The position numbers and the translations under genes are program-made. The notes under the pieces are model-generated. The model worked only from the letters and a program-made list of their open reading frames with translations, was not told where the DNA came from and did no database searches. From assembly GCA_013289795.1 (NCBI GenBank), contig JABCZH010000008.1, positions 124,001-188,000 of the forward strand: DNA of 64,000 nucleotides, given 5' to 3'. Positions 18,289 to 28,019 of this stretch are shown one piece after another (within the stretch, counting starts at the first letter, position 1; every line of letters starts with the position of its first letter). This DNA comes from Acidobacteriota bacterium (GTDB lineage: Bacteria > Acidobacteriota > Terriglobia > Terriglobales > Acidobacteriaceae).

Positions 18289-19320
18289 ATGCCAGGCAAA
18301 CCACAGATTGTCGAAATCGGCGGCAGGCACCTCAGCCTCACCAACCTGGACAAAATTCTCTATCCGGCCGCGGGATTTACCAAGGGACAGGTCATCGATT
18401 ATTACGCCCGCGTCGCGCCTGTGCTGGTGCCGCATCTCGCGGGCCGCCCGCTGACGCTGAAACGCTATCCCGAGGGCGTGGACCACGAGTATTTTTTCGA
18501 GAAGAATGCCACCAAACATCGGCCCGACTGGGTGAAGACCGCCCCCATCTGGAGCGAACGGAATGGGCATGACATCAATTACCTTCTCGCCAACGATCTG
18601 CCTACGTTGATCTGGATTGCGAATCTGGCCGGGCTTGAGCTGCACCCATCGTTGTCGCTGGCGAAAGACATCGCGTGTCCGACCATGATGGTGTTTGACC
18701 TCGACCCCGGGCCGCCGGCGAACATCGTGCAATGCTGCCAGGTAGGTTTATGGCTGCGGGAAATCTTCGAGCATTTCGGGTTGCAAAGCTTTCCCAAGAC
18801 CTCCGGATCGAAGGGACTTCAGATCTATGTCCCGCTGAATACGCCGACCAGCTACGACCACACCAAGCCATTCGCTCATGCGCTGGCGCGCTTGCTCGAG
18901 AACGATCACCGCACCCTGGTGGTATCCGACATGAAGAAGGAACTTCGCGTTGGGAAAGTGCTGGTGGATTGGAGCCAAAACGATGAGCACAAGACCACCA
19001 TCGGCGTCTATTCACTGCGGGCCCGCGAGCAGCCGACAGTTTCGAGTCCGGTCAAGTGGGAAGAAGTTGAAGTAGCGCTGAAAAAGAAAGATGCCGACCT
19101 GCTGGTATTTGAGGCAGCCCAGGTATTAAAGCGCGTAGAGAAAATGGGTGATCTGTTTGCTCCGGTGCACAGCCTGAAACAGAAACTGCCAAAACTCGCG
19201 GGCCTGGAGCATTCCCAAGGGTTTGATATCGCGGCCCAGGCGGAGAATCCTCGGCGTGACACAAAGCGACCGAAAACCGCACCCAAGCCCGCCCCGAACC
19301 CGAAGCGTCGAAAGGTATAA
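18289..19320 (+). CDS. LigD-type primase-polymerase domain protein (stand-alone)
   Basis: 343-aa protein matching the polymerase (Prim-Pol) domain of LigD from non-homologous end joining. Features are LTNLDKILYPAAGFTKGQVI, the metal-binding DxD in MMVFDLDPGPP, the nucleotide-contact TSGSKGLQIYVP and a third acid in VLVDWSQND. There is no ligase or nuclease domain, and no Ku gene is in the window, so it may work with partners elsewhere. The C-terminus ends in a lysine/proline-rich tail (RDTKRPKTAPKPAPNPKRRK). Divergent from the M16 operon across 124 nt and followed by DUF72 after 13 nt. Confidence 0.9.
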   Translation: MPGKPQIVEIGGRHLSLTNLDKILYPAAGFTKGQVIDYYARVAPVLVPHLAGRPLTLKRYPEGVDHEYFFEKNATKHRPDWVKTAPIWSERNGHDINYLLANDLPTLIWIANLAGLELHPSLSLAKDIACPTMMVFDLDPGPPANIVQCCQVGLWLREIFEHFGLQSFPKTSGSKGLQIYVPLNTPTSYDHTKPFAHALARLLENDHRTLVVSDMKKELRVGKVLVDWSQNDEHKTTIGVYSLRAREQPTVSSPVKWEEVEVALKKKDADLLVFEAAQVLKRVEKMGDLFAPVHSLKQKLPKLAGLEHSQGFDIAAQAENPRRDTKRPKTAPKPAPNPKRRKV

Positions 19321-19333
19321 TCCGAAAACTTCC

Positions 19334-20044
19334 ATGGCCCAGCTTTACGCAGGCACATCCGGATGGGCGTATCCAAGCTGGAAGCCCGCCTTCTACCCCG
19401 CCAAGCTGGCGCAGGCGAAGTTCCTGCAATACTACTCAACCCAACTCAACGCGGTCGAAGTCAACTTTACTTTCCGGCAGCTGCTGAAAGAGACCACGGC
19501 GCAGAAATGGATCGACCAGACTCCCGCCGGTTTCCGGCTTAGCGTCAAAGCGCATCAGGTCATCACTCACATCAAGCGATTGCAGAAGACGGAAGATTTC
19601 CTGCCAAGGTTCTTGAGCACAGTGGAACCGCTGGCGCGGGCGGAAAAGTTGGGGCCGTTGCTGTTCCAGTTGCCGCCCAACCTGAAGGTGGATATTGCAC
19701 TGTTGGAAGAATTTCTGCGCGGCCTTCCGCGAGCTGTTCCTTCGGCGTTCGAGTTCCGTCATGTTTCCTGGTTCACAGATGAAGTTTACGAACTGCTGAA
19801 GAAGAGCGGTCGGGCGCTGTGCGTGGCCGAGACTGAAGAGCGGGTGACGCCGGATGTGACCACTGCCGACTTCGCCTATTACCGCTATCGCAAGCCGAGC
19901 TATACGCCGGACGAGCGGCAGATGATGATCGGACGGATTCGCGATCATCTCACTGCGGCAAGAAATGTCTTCGCTTATTTCAAGCACGAAGAAACGCCCG
20001 AAGGTGCTATGTACGCGGTGGAGTTGCTGAAGGAGTTCAGTTAA
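19334..20044 (+). CDS. DUF72 family protein
   Basis: 236-aa TIM-barrel-like DUF72 (YecE) protein. The conserved opening LYAGTSGWAYPSWKPAFYP and later NAVEVNFTFRQL, FQLPPNLK and FEFRHVSWF are family marks. Biochemical function is not established. ATG 19334 is chosen because everything upstream lies inside the LigD-type gene. A TATAAT at 19316-19321, overlapping the stop of that gene, lies 12 nt before the start and could drive a second, nearly leaderless transcript. In many bacteria DUF72 genes sit near DNA repair genes; that is only context. A palindromic intergenic repeat starts at its stop codon. Confidence 0.9.
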   Translation: MAQLYAGTSGWAYPSWKPAFYPAKLAQAKFLQYYSTQLNAVEVNFTFRQLLKETTAQKWIDQTPAGFRLSVKAHQVITHIKRLQKTEDFLPRFLSTVEPLARAEKLGPLLFQLPPNLKVDIALLEEFLRGLPRAVPSAFEFRHVSWFTDEVYELLKKSGRALCVAETEERVTPDVTTADFAYYRYRKPSYTPDERQMMIGRIRDHLTAARNVFAYFKHEETPEGAMYAVELLKEFS

Positions 20045-20112
20045 CCACAGAGAACACAGAGGGCACTGAGGACACCAAGTTTTCCTCCGTGTTCCCTGTG
20101 TCCTCTGTGGTT
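20043..20112. repeat. intergenic inverted repeat, CCACAGAG family, copy 1
   Basis: Imperfect 70-nt hairpin. The left arm starts AACCACAGAGAACACAGAG and the right arm ends CTGTGTCCTCTGTGGTT, with about 29-nt arms that pair with several mismatches. It follows the DUF72 stop directly and precedes xerD. The same arms recur at 21104-21159, 34801-34885 and, as one arm, at 38049-38074. Confidence 0.8.
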
Positions 20113-20172
20113 TCGCCCTGCGCATCCCGGTGATCACTTCTCGCTGCGTCCGATAACGCGCATACTCAATCC

Positions 20173-21090
20173 GTGCCAGCTGAGGCCAATTCTCGCGTTG
20201 TCTCAGGCTTCCTTGACTATCTCAAAGTCGAGAAGGGCCTAGCGCCCCTGACGGTCTCAGCTTACGCCACCGACATCGGGCAGTTTTCCGTATTTCTCGA
20301 AAAGCACAAGCGCACCCTGCTCAATGCTCAGCGAAGTGAAGTGCGCAACTTCATCCAGGAATTATTTGCCAATTCCGTTGACGGGCGATCGGTGGGGCGC
20401 AAGCTTTCAGCCTTGCGGCATTTGTATCGCTATTTGCTGCTCGACAAGCTCATCGACCATGATCCGACCTTGAACATCGATTCACCGAAACAGTGGAAGG
20501 TTTTGCCCAAGTCGCTGGCCCACGATGAAGTGGAAAGCGTGCTGCGCGGGCCGCAGCGGGTTTCGGGGCCGCTCGCCGACGCTATTTCCGCGCGCGACCG
20601 CGCCATGCTGGAAGTGTTCTACGCCGGAGCGCTGCGCGTATCGGAAATTGTCGGCGTCAAACTCGAAGACTTGAAGCTGGATCTCGGCTACGTACTGGTG
20701 CGCGGCAAGGGTGATAAAGAGCGGATCGTGCCGCTCGGCAAGTCGGCGCAGGAGTCGCTGGCTTCCTATATGAAAGGTGCAAGGCCGGTGCTGGCGAAGG
20801 GGCGGAGTTCTCCGCTGCTTTTCCTGGGACGCGGCGCCCGCAAGCTGACCCGGCAGCGAGTGTGGCAGATGGTGCAGGCGGCATCGGCTGGCATGGGGCG
20901 CCACGCCAGTCCGCACATGTTGCGCCACAGTTGCGCCACCCACATGGTGGAAAATGGCGCCGATCTGCGCACTGTGCAAACCATCCTCGGACATTCGGAC
21001 ATTTCTACGACGCAGGTATATACGCATGTGGCACTGGACCGGCTGAAGACGGTGTATCAGAAGCATCATCCGCGGGCGAAGGCGAGGTAG
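20173..21090 (+). CDS. xerD: tyrosine recombinase XerD-like
   Basis: 305-aa site-specific tyrosine recombinase with N-terminal SAM-like core-binding domain and C-terminal catalytic domain. The catalytic set is complete: R155 (GALRVSE), K179 (RGKGDKER), H248-x-x-R251 (HMLRH), H274 (LGHSDIST) and nucleophile Y283 (QVYTHV). Length fits XerC/XerD of chromosome-dimer resolution; which of the two it is cannot be fixed without alignment. The GTG start at 20173 has a CATACT hexamer 6 nt before it and no ribosome site. A second Xer gene follows after a palindromic repeat. No phage genes or att site nearby, so a prophage integrase is unlikely. Confidence 0.9.
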   Translation: MPAEANSRVVSGFLDYLKVEKGLAPLTVSAYATDIGQFSVFLEKHKRTLLNAQRSEVRNFIQELFANSVDGRSVGRKLSALRHLYRYLLLDKLIDHDPTLNIDSPKQWKVLPKSLAHDEVESVLRGPQRVSGPLADAISARDRAMLEVFYAGALRVSEIVGVKLEDLKLDLGYVLVRGKGDKERIVPLGKSAQESLASYMKGARPVLAKGRSSPLLFLGRGARKLTRQRVWQMVQAASAGMGRHASPHMLRHSCATHMVENGADLRTVQTILGHSDISTTQVYTHVALDRLKTVYQKHHPRAKAR

Positions 21091-21103
21091 GAAAGGCTTA
21101 TTC

Positions 21104-21159
21104 ACCACAGAGACACAGAGAAAAGCGATTGACTTGGGTATTCTCTGTGCCTCTGTGGT
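21104..21159. repeat. intergenic inverted repeat, CCACAGAG family, copy 2
   Basis: Arms ACCACAGAGACACAGAGAA (21104-21122) and TTCTCTGTGCCTCTGTGGT (21141-21159) pair at 18 of 19 positions around an 18-nt loop. It fills most of the gap between the two Xer genes. Confidence 0.85.
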
Positions 21160-21171
21160 AAGAGAATAGTG

Positions 21172-22083
21172 ATGCCAACGAATACCAAGCGCACGATCGT
21201 CGAGAAGGCCGCCGACCAGTTCCTGCGGTCGCTGCGCGAGCTTAATGCTTCACCGCATACCATCAAGGCCTACACCGGCGATCTGGACAATTTCGCGGCA
21301 TACATCGGAACGCGTGACTGGCGGAACATCGATCATGTCACCATCCGAGGATTTCTGTCTCATCTCTACGAGAAAGGCCTCAGCAAGACTTCGGTGGCGC
21401 GATCATTAGCGGCAGTGCGGTCTTTGTATCGCTGGCTGGCGCAGGAGGGAGTGGTCGAGCAGAATCCCGCAGCGCTGGTTTCGACGCCCAAGCTGCCCAA
21501 GAAACTGCCACGAGTCCCGACCATCGAAGAAATGAATACCGTGCTTGACGGACCGATGCCCGAAGTAGCAGCTTTCCCGAAACGCGATCGCCTCATGTTT
21601 GAACTGCTCTACGGGTGCGGCATTCGTAACTCGGAATTAGTCGGCATCAATCTCGATGACATCCGGCTCAGCAACGAGGCCATTCTGATTCGCGGTAAGG
21701 GCAAGAAAGAGCGTTACGTGCCTTTCGGCGATTCGGTGAAATCAGCCCTGGCAGCCTACCTGCCGACGCGTCTGCAAGTGCTCGCGGAGCGAAGGAAAAA
21801 TATCAATGCGCTGTTAATCAATCAGCGGGGCGGGCGATTGACCACGCGCAGCGCGGGCCGCATCGTCAAGAAGGTCGCTGTAGCCAAGGGGTTGCCGCCC
21901 GATGTCCACCCACACACTTTGCGCCACGCTTTCGGGACGCACATGCTAGAAGAGGGTGCTGACCTGCGCGCCATTCAAGAAATGCTTGGGCACGAGCGGC
22001 TTTCGACTACGCAGCGCTATACCCAGCTTTCCATGAAGCATGTGCTGGAGGTGTACGACCAGACGCATCCCAGAGCAAAATAG
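21172..22083 (+). CDS. xerC: tyrosine recombinase XerC-like
   Basis: 303-aa tyrosine recombinase, distinct in sequence from its upstream neighbour but with the same layout. Catalytic residues are R152 (CGIRNSE), K176 (RGKGKKER), H248 and R251 (HTLRH), H274 (LGHERLST) and Y283 (QRYTQL). ATG 21172 is used; a GTG three bases earlier is also in frame. Adjacent xerC- and xerD-type genes in one transcription direction would supply both subunits of the dif recombinase complex. Converges on the acyl-transfer fusion gene with a 12-nt gap and no terminator. Confidence 0.9.
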   Translation: MPTNTKRTIVEKAADQFLRSLRELNASPHTIKAYTGDLDNFAAYIGTRDWRNIDHVTIRGFLSHLYEKGLSKTSVARSLAAVRSLYRWLAQEGVVEQNPAALVSTPKLPKKLPRVPTIEEMNTVLDGPMPEVAAFPKRDRLMFELLYGCGIRNSELVGINLDDIRLSNEAILIRGKGKKERYVPFGDSVKSALAAYLPTRLQVLAERRKNINALLINQRGGRLTTRSAGRIVKKVAVAKGLPPDVHPHTLRHAFGTHMLEEGADLRAIQEMLGHERLSTTQRYTQLSMKHVLEVYDQTHPRAK

Positions 22084-22095
22084 AGACGTTACAAA

Positions 22096-24831
22096 CTACG
22101 TCCCTACGCGCTCGCCGTGCAACTCCCCCCACATGGTCACCACCCGTGCTTTCACTTCCCCGACCAGCCTCTCATAATCTGCTTCCGAAGCCTCTGCCTC
22201 CGGCGGAGGAGAAATCGCATCCCCAATCGTGATTCGCAGCGGAGCGAACTTCTGGAACGGTTTACCCCGCGGCCAAACATCGTAAAACCCATCAATCGCA
22301 ACGGGAATGATCGGCACTTGCATGTGAATCGAGAGAATGGCTGCGCCTTTCTTGAATCTTTTTGGTGTGCCATCAATCGAGCGTTCGCCCTCCGGATAAA
22401 GAACTAGCACGCGCCCATGGCTCAGCCCGAACGCCCCGGCACGCATGGCTGGTACCAGATTGACGTCGGGATCGACGACCACCACGCGCAACCACCGCGC
22501 CAGGGTGCGCATGGGTCCGCTGCCGAAGATTTCGCTAGTGCCAACCGCGAAGGCATCGCGAAACACCGGCCAGGGCAAAAGGCCGGCCAAAATAATGGGA
22601 TCGATAAGACTCTGGTGATTGGAGCACAGGATGAAAGGTCCGCTCAGAGGAAGCTTTTCCAGTCCAGTCACTCGCAGATGAAAACGGTCGTCGGCGGCGA
22701 TACGGATCAAGCGGCTTACCAGGAACCAGAACGCTGCCGAGATTCGCCGTCGGCGGCCCAGCGCCAGTACTTCCGGGTCGGTCGTTTCTTCGCGCAGAAG
22801 CGTATCCCATCCGGCTCGTGGTCCGGACAAAGTGGCCCCGCTCGCGGCGCTTTCGCGCACCAGATCCAGCAGGTCGCGCACCGTATAAACCTCGGCCAAT
22901 CGCGATTCTTCAACGTTGCCGCCGAGCTCCTGTCCCAGCGCAACCAGCAACTCCACGCGCTGCATGGAATCGAGTCCGAGATCGAGTTCCAGATTATTGT
23001 CCGGACGGAGGTTTTGAGGCCGGCTTCGCGCCGCCTCGCGGATGATCTTGAGCGCGGGCGCCACATCCGGCTGGTCCAGCCATGCCAAATCTTCTTCAGT
23101 AAGTGGTTTCTCCGGACCGATCTCGGCACCGACTCTTCCCAAGTTCGCCTTTACTCGTTTTGCGATCTCGAAACGCTTCAGCTTACGAGTGGTGGTCCGG
23201 GGCAAATCCTCCTGCCAGATTTCATAGCTGCCAATCCGCTTGGTGGAGGGCAATTGTGCGGAGAGGTTTTCGATGTCGAAGCGAATGACTTCCTTCGCAT
23301 TGGCGATCTTGCGCTGCTTGAGAACTTCGAAATTCGGAACCACCACCGCGTGCAAGCGATCTGCCGCGGGATCGCCCGGCCGTCCCTCAAGTCCCATCAC
23401 ACAGATTTCCTTTATGTACGGCGACCTCAGATAGTGGGTCTCAACTTCCTCAGGATAAATATTCTTGCCATTGCTGAGGATGATGACGTCCTTCTTGCGT
23501 CCGGTGATGAAAAGATTCCGGCCCGCATCTACATAGCCCAAATCGCCGGTGTAGAGCCACCCATCTTTCAGCACCTCGGCGGTTGCGTCGGGGCGGTTCC
23601 AGTATCCCTTCATGACAATCGCCCCGCGGATCAGGATCTCGCCGACCGGCAAGGCGATGCCCTCTTGCGGCTGGGGATCAAGAATTTGGACCTCGACACC
23701 GGTGAGTGGCGGTCCCACCGAACCGATCACGTTATTGTGCGGAGACGTGGCGAATGCGGCGCCGGTGGTTTCGGTGAGACCGTAGGCTTGTAGAACGTCG
23801 ATGCCGAGGGCGTAGAAGTGCAGGGCAATCTCGGGATCGAAACGTGAGCCGCCGGTCACCAGATAGCGCATCTTATCGCCGAACGTTCGGTGGATCCTTT
23901 TGAAGAAGACTTTGCCAAGGTTGATCCCGATCTTGCGGGTGAAGCGAGTAACAGCCATCAATGCCCGCACCATCGATTGGGCCAACTTGCCTTGTTGGGC
24001 GACCTCTTTGAATATGCGTTCGTGGATCAGATAAAAGAACTGTGGCACCACCGCAAACACCGAGATCTTGCGTTCTGACAGGGCGCGAAGAAGTTCCGTC
24101 GTGTTCAGGGTTTCGAGATACACGACGCGGACGCCCTTTACCAGCGGCAGCAACAAGTTTGCCATCTGCGAGAGCACGTGAAATAGGGGGAGGACGCCCA
24201 GCACTGCATCGTCGGGGCCAAGATCAGCCCATCCAAATACCGCCTCCACTTCACCCAGCAAATTTCCGTGGGTGAGCATCACGCCTTTGGGATCGGCGGT
24301 AGTGCCGGAGGTATAGAGTAGGGAAGAGACCGCATCTTCCGCGGACGCTGCGGGAACAAAATCTCCTGATCCAGCGGCGAAGATGCGGTCGAGGTCTGTC
24401 TGCGTAGCGCGGTCGCCCTCACCCGCGTCTGTCGCGTCCAGCAGCACGATCTCGATCGCCGATTCGCCAACCGCTTCGCGCGCAATCGCGAGATGCTTCA
24501 CATCGCAGAACAACAATTGGCTGCCGCTGTCCTTCAGCAACTTGGCAACCTGGTCGGCGTGAAATGCGGTGTCGAGAGGGAGCGCTGTACATCCGCTGGC
24601 GATGGTGCCCAGATAAGCAGCAACCCAGCGGGGATGATTGTCGGCGAAAATGGCAACGCGAGTGCCGGATGGAAATTGTTGTTCGGTGAGCCAGCGGCCG
24701 ATCGACTCCGCCATCTTACGAAGTTCAGCGTAGCTGTAGCTCTCAACCCGGTCTCGCCGCTGGATTTCGAGTGCGACGTTATCTGGCCAGCGCTGGGCGC
24801 ACTCGCGAAAGCGGTCGTAGAACGTGGACAT
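22096..24831 (-). CDS. AMP-forming acyl ligase - acyl carrier - PlsC acyltransferase fusion
   Basis: 911-aa three-domain enzyme. Residues about 1-560 are an AMP-binding acyl-CoA/acyl-ACP synthetase with LLYTSGTTADPKGVMLTHGN and the YTGDLGYVD hinge motif. Residues about 600-680 are an acyl-carrier domain with the phosphopantetheine serine in LDLGLDSMQRVELL. Residues about 710-911 are a PlsC-type glycerolipid acyltransferase with CSNHQSLID and YPEGERSIDG. Inferred role: activate a fatty acid, hold it on the built-in carrier and transfer it to a lipid, resembling E. coli Aas but in reverse domain order and with a carrier inserted. The cognate acceptor is unknown. Divergent from secA. Confidence 0.9.
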   Translation of the reverse strand: MSTFYDRFRECAQRWPDNVALEIQRRDRVESYSYAELRKMAESIGRWLTEQQFPSGTRVAIFADNHPRWVAAYLGTIASGCTALPLDTAFHADQVAKLLKDSGSQLLFCDVKHLAIAREAVGESAIEIVLLDATDAGEGDRATQTDLDRIFAAGSGDFVPAASAEDAVSSLLYTSGTTADPKGVMLTHGNLLGEVEAVFGWADLGPDDAVLGVLPLFHVLSQMANLLLPLVKGVRVVYLETLNTTELLRALSERKISVFAVVPQFFYLIHERIFKEVAQQGKLAQSMVRALMAVTRFTRKIGINLGKVFFKRIHRTFGDKMRYLVTGGSRFDPEIALHFYALGIDVLQAYGLTETTGAAFATSPHNNVIGSVGPPLTGVEVQILDPQPQEGIALPVGEILIRGAIVMKGYWNRPDATAEVLKDGWLYTGDLGYVDAGRNLFITGRKKDVIILSNGKNIYPEEVETHYLRSPYIKEICVMGLEGRPGDPAADRLHAVVVPNFEVLKQRKIANAKEVIRFDIENLSAQLPSTKRIGSYEIWQEDLPRTTTRKLKRFEIAKRVKANLGRVGAEIGPEKPLTEEDLAWLDQPDVAPALKIIREAARSRPQNLRPDNNLELDLGLDSMQRVELLVALGQELGGNVEESRLAEVYTVRDLLDLVRESAASGATLSGPRAGWDTLLREETTDPEVLALGRRRRISAAFWFLVSRLIRIAADDRFHLRVTGLEKLPLSGPFILCSNHQSLIDPIILAGLLPWPVFRDAFAVGTSEIFGSGPMRTLARWLRVVVVDPDVNLVPAMRAGAFGLSHGRVLVLYPEGERSIDGTPKRFKKGAAILSIHMQVPIIPVAIDGFYDVWPRGKPFQKFAPLRITIGDAISPPPEAEASEADYERLVGEVKARVVTMWGELHGERVGT

Positions 24832-24997
24832 GGGTCAGCCGGAAATATACCCGAAAACAGATCGCACCGCCGAGATCGCCGAGTCCGCCGATGGAACACC
24901 CCGACAGATCGGCTTCGGCGACCTACCTGCTCCATCTGCATCTAATATGCTAGGCTCTAAAGACACTGGGAAGAGTGTGCCCGGCGAGGAAAATTGA

Positions 24998-27970
24998 TTG
25001 ATTAATGCCCTTTTAGGTAAGGTCTTCGGCACCAAGAACGAGCGCGAAATCAAGCGGCTGATGCCCAACGTGGCTGCCATCAGCGCGCTTGAGCCCGCCA
25101 TGCAGAAGCTCAGCGACGACGAGCTACGGGCCAAGACCGCGGAGTTCCGTCAGCGCATTCAGGATCGCCTGAAAAGCATTCCAGATGAGCCCGATGCCGA
25201 TCAGGAACGGGTAAAGCAGATTGACGACGATCGCCGCAAGGCCACCAACGAAGTGCTCGACGAAATCCTGGTGGAATCTTTTGCCGTGGTCCGCGAAGCC
25301 GGCCGCCGGGTGCTCAACATGCGGCATTTCGATGTGCAACTCATCGGCGGCATGGTGCTGCATGACGGCAAAATCGCCGAAATGAAAACCGGCGAGGGCA
25401 AAACCCTGGTCGCGACCCTCCCCGTCTATCTGAACGCGTTGAGTGGGCGCGGCGTGCACGTGGTTACGGTCAACGATTATCTCGCCAAACGCGACTCGGA
25501 GTGGATGGGCAAGCTCTACAGTTTTCTCGGCCTGACGGTTGGCGTGATCGTGCACGACCTCGACGATCAGCAACGCCGCGAAGCCTACGCTGCGGACGTG
25601 ACCTATGGCACCAACAACGAGTTCGGTTTCGACTACCTGCGCGACAATATGAAGTTCGATCTGCACGATTGCGTGCAGCGCGGGCACAATTTCGGCATCG
25701 TCGATGAAGTGGATTCCATCCTGATTGACGAAGCTCGCACCCCGCTCATTATTTCCGGCGCCAGCGAAGAGTCAACCGACAAGTACGCGCGGGTGAACCG
25801 CATTATCCCCAAGCTGGAAAAGGGCGAAGAACTAGACACTGCACCTGGCGAGCCCAAGGAACTCACCGGTGACTTCGTGGTCGACGAGAAGCACCGTAAC
25901 ATCACGGTTACCGACGAAGGCTGGGAGAAAGTCGAGCAATTGCTTGGCATCGGCAACATCGCCGACCCCGAGAACTGGGACCTGAAGCACCACGTGGAGA
26001 CTGCGGTCAAAGCGCACGCACTCTACCGCCGCGATGTGGAGTACGTGGTGAAAGACGGCGAAGTCATCATCGTGGACGAGTTCACCGGCCGCCTGATGCC
26101 GGGCCGGCGCTGGTCCGATGGCTTGCACCAGTCCGTGGAAGCCAAGGAAAACGTCAAGATCGAGCGGGAAAACCAGACGCTGGCGACCATCACTTTCCAG
26201 AATTATTTCCGTATGTACAAGAAGCTGGCTGGTATGACCGGCACCGCGGAAACGGAAGCCACGGAATTCGACAAGATATACCGTCTCGAAGTCATGGTGA
26301 TCCCCACCAACCGAGTTCTGCTGCGCTTGGAAAATCCGGATGTGGTTTATCGCACCGAGAAGGAGAAGTATTTTGCCGCATCCGATGAGATTCAGAAACT
26401 GCATGAGACCGGCCAGCCGGTGCTGGTGGGTACGACGTCGATTGAGAAATCCGAGCGTCTCTCCGAGTTGCTGAAGAAAAAAGGTGTGAGGCACTGGGTG
26501 CTAAACGCCAAGCAGCACGAAAAAGAAGCCGAAATCGTGGCCCAGGCCGGACGCAAGGGTATGGTCACGATTGCCACCAACATGGCCGGCCGCGGCACCG
26601 ACATTCTGCTGGGTGGCAATCCTGAATTCATGGCCAAGCAGGAGTGCGTGAAGAAGGGAACCGCGCAGCCGCTGCGGGCCGCGCAGGGCAAGGTTCAGGC
26701 TGTAGTGGATGACAGCAAGAGCACGGTCTGGTATTACGCCGGCAACGAATATGTTGTTCCCACCGACCAGTGGACGGAGATCTTGAACCGCCACAAACAG
26801 CAGACTGACAAAGAACATGACGAAGTGATCGCCGCCGGAGGATTGCACATCTTCGGTACCGAGCGTCACGAGTCGCGGCGCATCGACAACCAGCTTCGCG
26901 GCCGCGCCGGACGACAGGGTGATCCCGGATCTTCGCGATTCTATCTCTCGCTCGAAGACGACCTGATGCGCATTTTCGCCAAAGAGTGGGTTTCGAACCT
27001 GTTGCAACGTCTGGGCATGGAAGAGGGAGTTCCAATTGAATCCCGGATGATCTCGCGGCGCATCGAGAAGGCGCAGGAAACTGTGGAAGGGCAGAATTTC
27101 GAGGCCCGCAAACATCTGCTCGAATACGACGACGTGATGAACAAGCAGCGCGAGGCGGTGTATGGCCTGCGTCACCAGTTGCTGGAAGGGGTTGATCAGA
27201 AGGAAATCATTCTCGAAGACTACGTCGCCGGAATTCTCAGCGGGTTGATGGACGAGTTCTGCGCGGCCAAGGCTCACCCAGCAGATTGGGATATCAAGGC
27301 TTTGAAGGATACGATTTTCACCCGCTTCGGCGTGGATATTCTGGCCGAGGGAATCAAGCCGGAAACACTGAATCGCCAGGAGTTGGGCGACGCCATTTTC
27401 GACCGGCTCAAGGCCCGTTACGATGCCAAAGAAAAATTGATTGGCCCGGATGCCATGCGCTACCACGAGCGCATGATCATGCTGAGCGTGCTCGACTCGC
27501 AGTGGAAAGACCACCTGCGGGACATGGACCACCTCAAAGAAGGCATCGGGCTTCGAGGCTATGGCCAGCATGATCCGCTGGTTGAGTACAAGCGCGAGTC
27601 CTTCGACATGTTCGAAGCCATGATGCAGCGCTCCCAGGAAGACACGGTCCGCTATCTCTACCTGATGCAGATTTTGGAGCGGCCGGAAGGGCCTCCGCCC
27701 GGACGCCCGGTGATTACAGGGCAGCCTACCGGAGCCGGCGAAGATGGCAATGGCCGCCAACCTCGCAACGTTGCAACTTCTGTGGATGAACTTGAAGAGG
27801 CTTTCCAGCGCAAGAAGCGACGGGAACTGGAGCAGGCCCGCATGGCCGGCGCCGGAGATCGGCAGCCAGTGCAGCAAGTGGTGCGTGGCGCGGCCAAGGT
27901 TGGCCGCAATGATCCTTGCCCTTGCGGCTCAGGGAAGAAATACAAGAAGTGCTGCGGCGCAGGCGGGTAA
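24998..27970 (+). CDS. secA: preprotein translocase ATPase SecA
   Basis: 990-aa motor of the Sec export pathway. It has the N-terminal DEAD-like motor ([14 protein letters not shown] Walker [17 protein letters not shown]), the preprotein cross-linking region, the second motor domain ([17 protein letters not shown] and [15 protein letters not shown]), the helical scaffold and a C-terminal zinc-binding tail [14 protein letters not shown] for SecB or ribosome contact. The start is a TTG at 24998, with GAGGA about 9 nt upstream; the next in-frame methionine is too far inside. A lengthened segment around residues 560-610 ([20 protein letters not shown]) is consistent with the longer SecA forms. 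Monocistronic. Confidence 0.97.
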   Translation: MINALLGKVFGTKNEREIKRLMPNVAAISALEPAMQKLSDDELRAKTAEFRQRIQDRLKSIPDEPDADQERVKQIDDDRRKATNEVLDEILVESFAVVREAGRRVLNMRHFDVQLIGGMVLHDGKIAEMKTGEGKTLVATLPVYLNALSGRGVHVVTVNDYLAKRDSEWMGKLYSFLGLTVGVIVHDLDDQQRREAYAADVTYGTNNEFGFDYLRDNMKFDLHDCVQRGHNFGIVDEVDSILIDEARTPLIISGASEESTDKYARVNRIIPKLEKGEELDTAPGEPKELTGDFVVDEKHRNITVTDEGWEKVEQLLGIGNIADPENWDLKHHVETAVKAHALYRRDVEYVVKDGEVIIVDEFTGRLMPGRRWSDGLHQSVEAKENVKIERENQTLATITFQNYFRMYKKLAGMTGTAETEATEFDKIYRLEVMVIPTNRVLLRLENPDVVYRTEKEKYFAASDEIQKLHETGQPVLVGTTSIEKSERLSELLKKKGVRHWVLNAKQHEKEAEIVAQAGRKGMVTIATNMAGRGTDILLGGNPEFMAKQECVKKGTAQPLRAAQGKVQAVVDDSKSTVWYYAGNEYVVPTDQWTEILNRHKQQTDKEHDEVIAAGGLHIFGTERHESRRIDNQLRGRAGRQGDPGSSRFYLSLEDDLMRIFAKEWVSNLLQRLGMEEGVPIESRMISRRIEKAQETVEGQNFEARKHLLEYDDVMNKQREAVYGLRHQLLEGVDQKEIILEDYVAGILSGLMDEFCAAKAHPADWDIKALKDTIFTRFGVDILAEGIKPETLNRQELGDAIFDRLKARYDAKEKLIGPDAMRYHERMIMLSVLDSQWKDHLRDMDHLKEGIGLRGYGQHDPLVEYKRESFDMFEAMMQRSQEDTVRYLYLMQILERPEGPPPGRPVITGQPTGAGEDGNGRQPRNVATSVDELEEAFQRKKRRELEQARMAGAGDRQPVQQVVRGAAKVGRNDPCPCGSGKKYKKCCGAGG

Positions 27971-28019
27971 GGGCCTTGCGTTTCATCTGTGTTGATCAGT
28001 GAAAATCCGTGGCCGGTTC

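Noticed and set aside
20043-21159. CRISPR-like repeats around the Xer genes
   Set aside because: The repeated words are arms of hairpins, one pair per gap, without regular spacers or cas genes.
20173-22083. Prophage or integrative element signalled by two tyrosine recombinases
   Set aside because: No phage genes, att repeats or tRNA nearby; size and motifs fit housekeeping XerC/XerD.
22417-23793. 458-codon plus-strand frame opposite the acyl ligase fusion
   Set aside because: Antisense shadow of a well-supported gene; no motif or ribosome site.
26501-27877. 458-codon minus-strand frame opposite secA
   Set aside because: Antisense to secA, whose protein is conserved along the full length.
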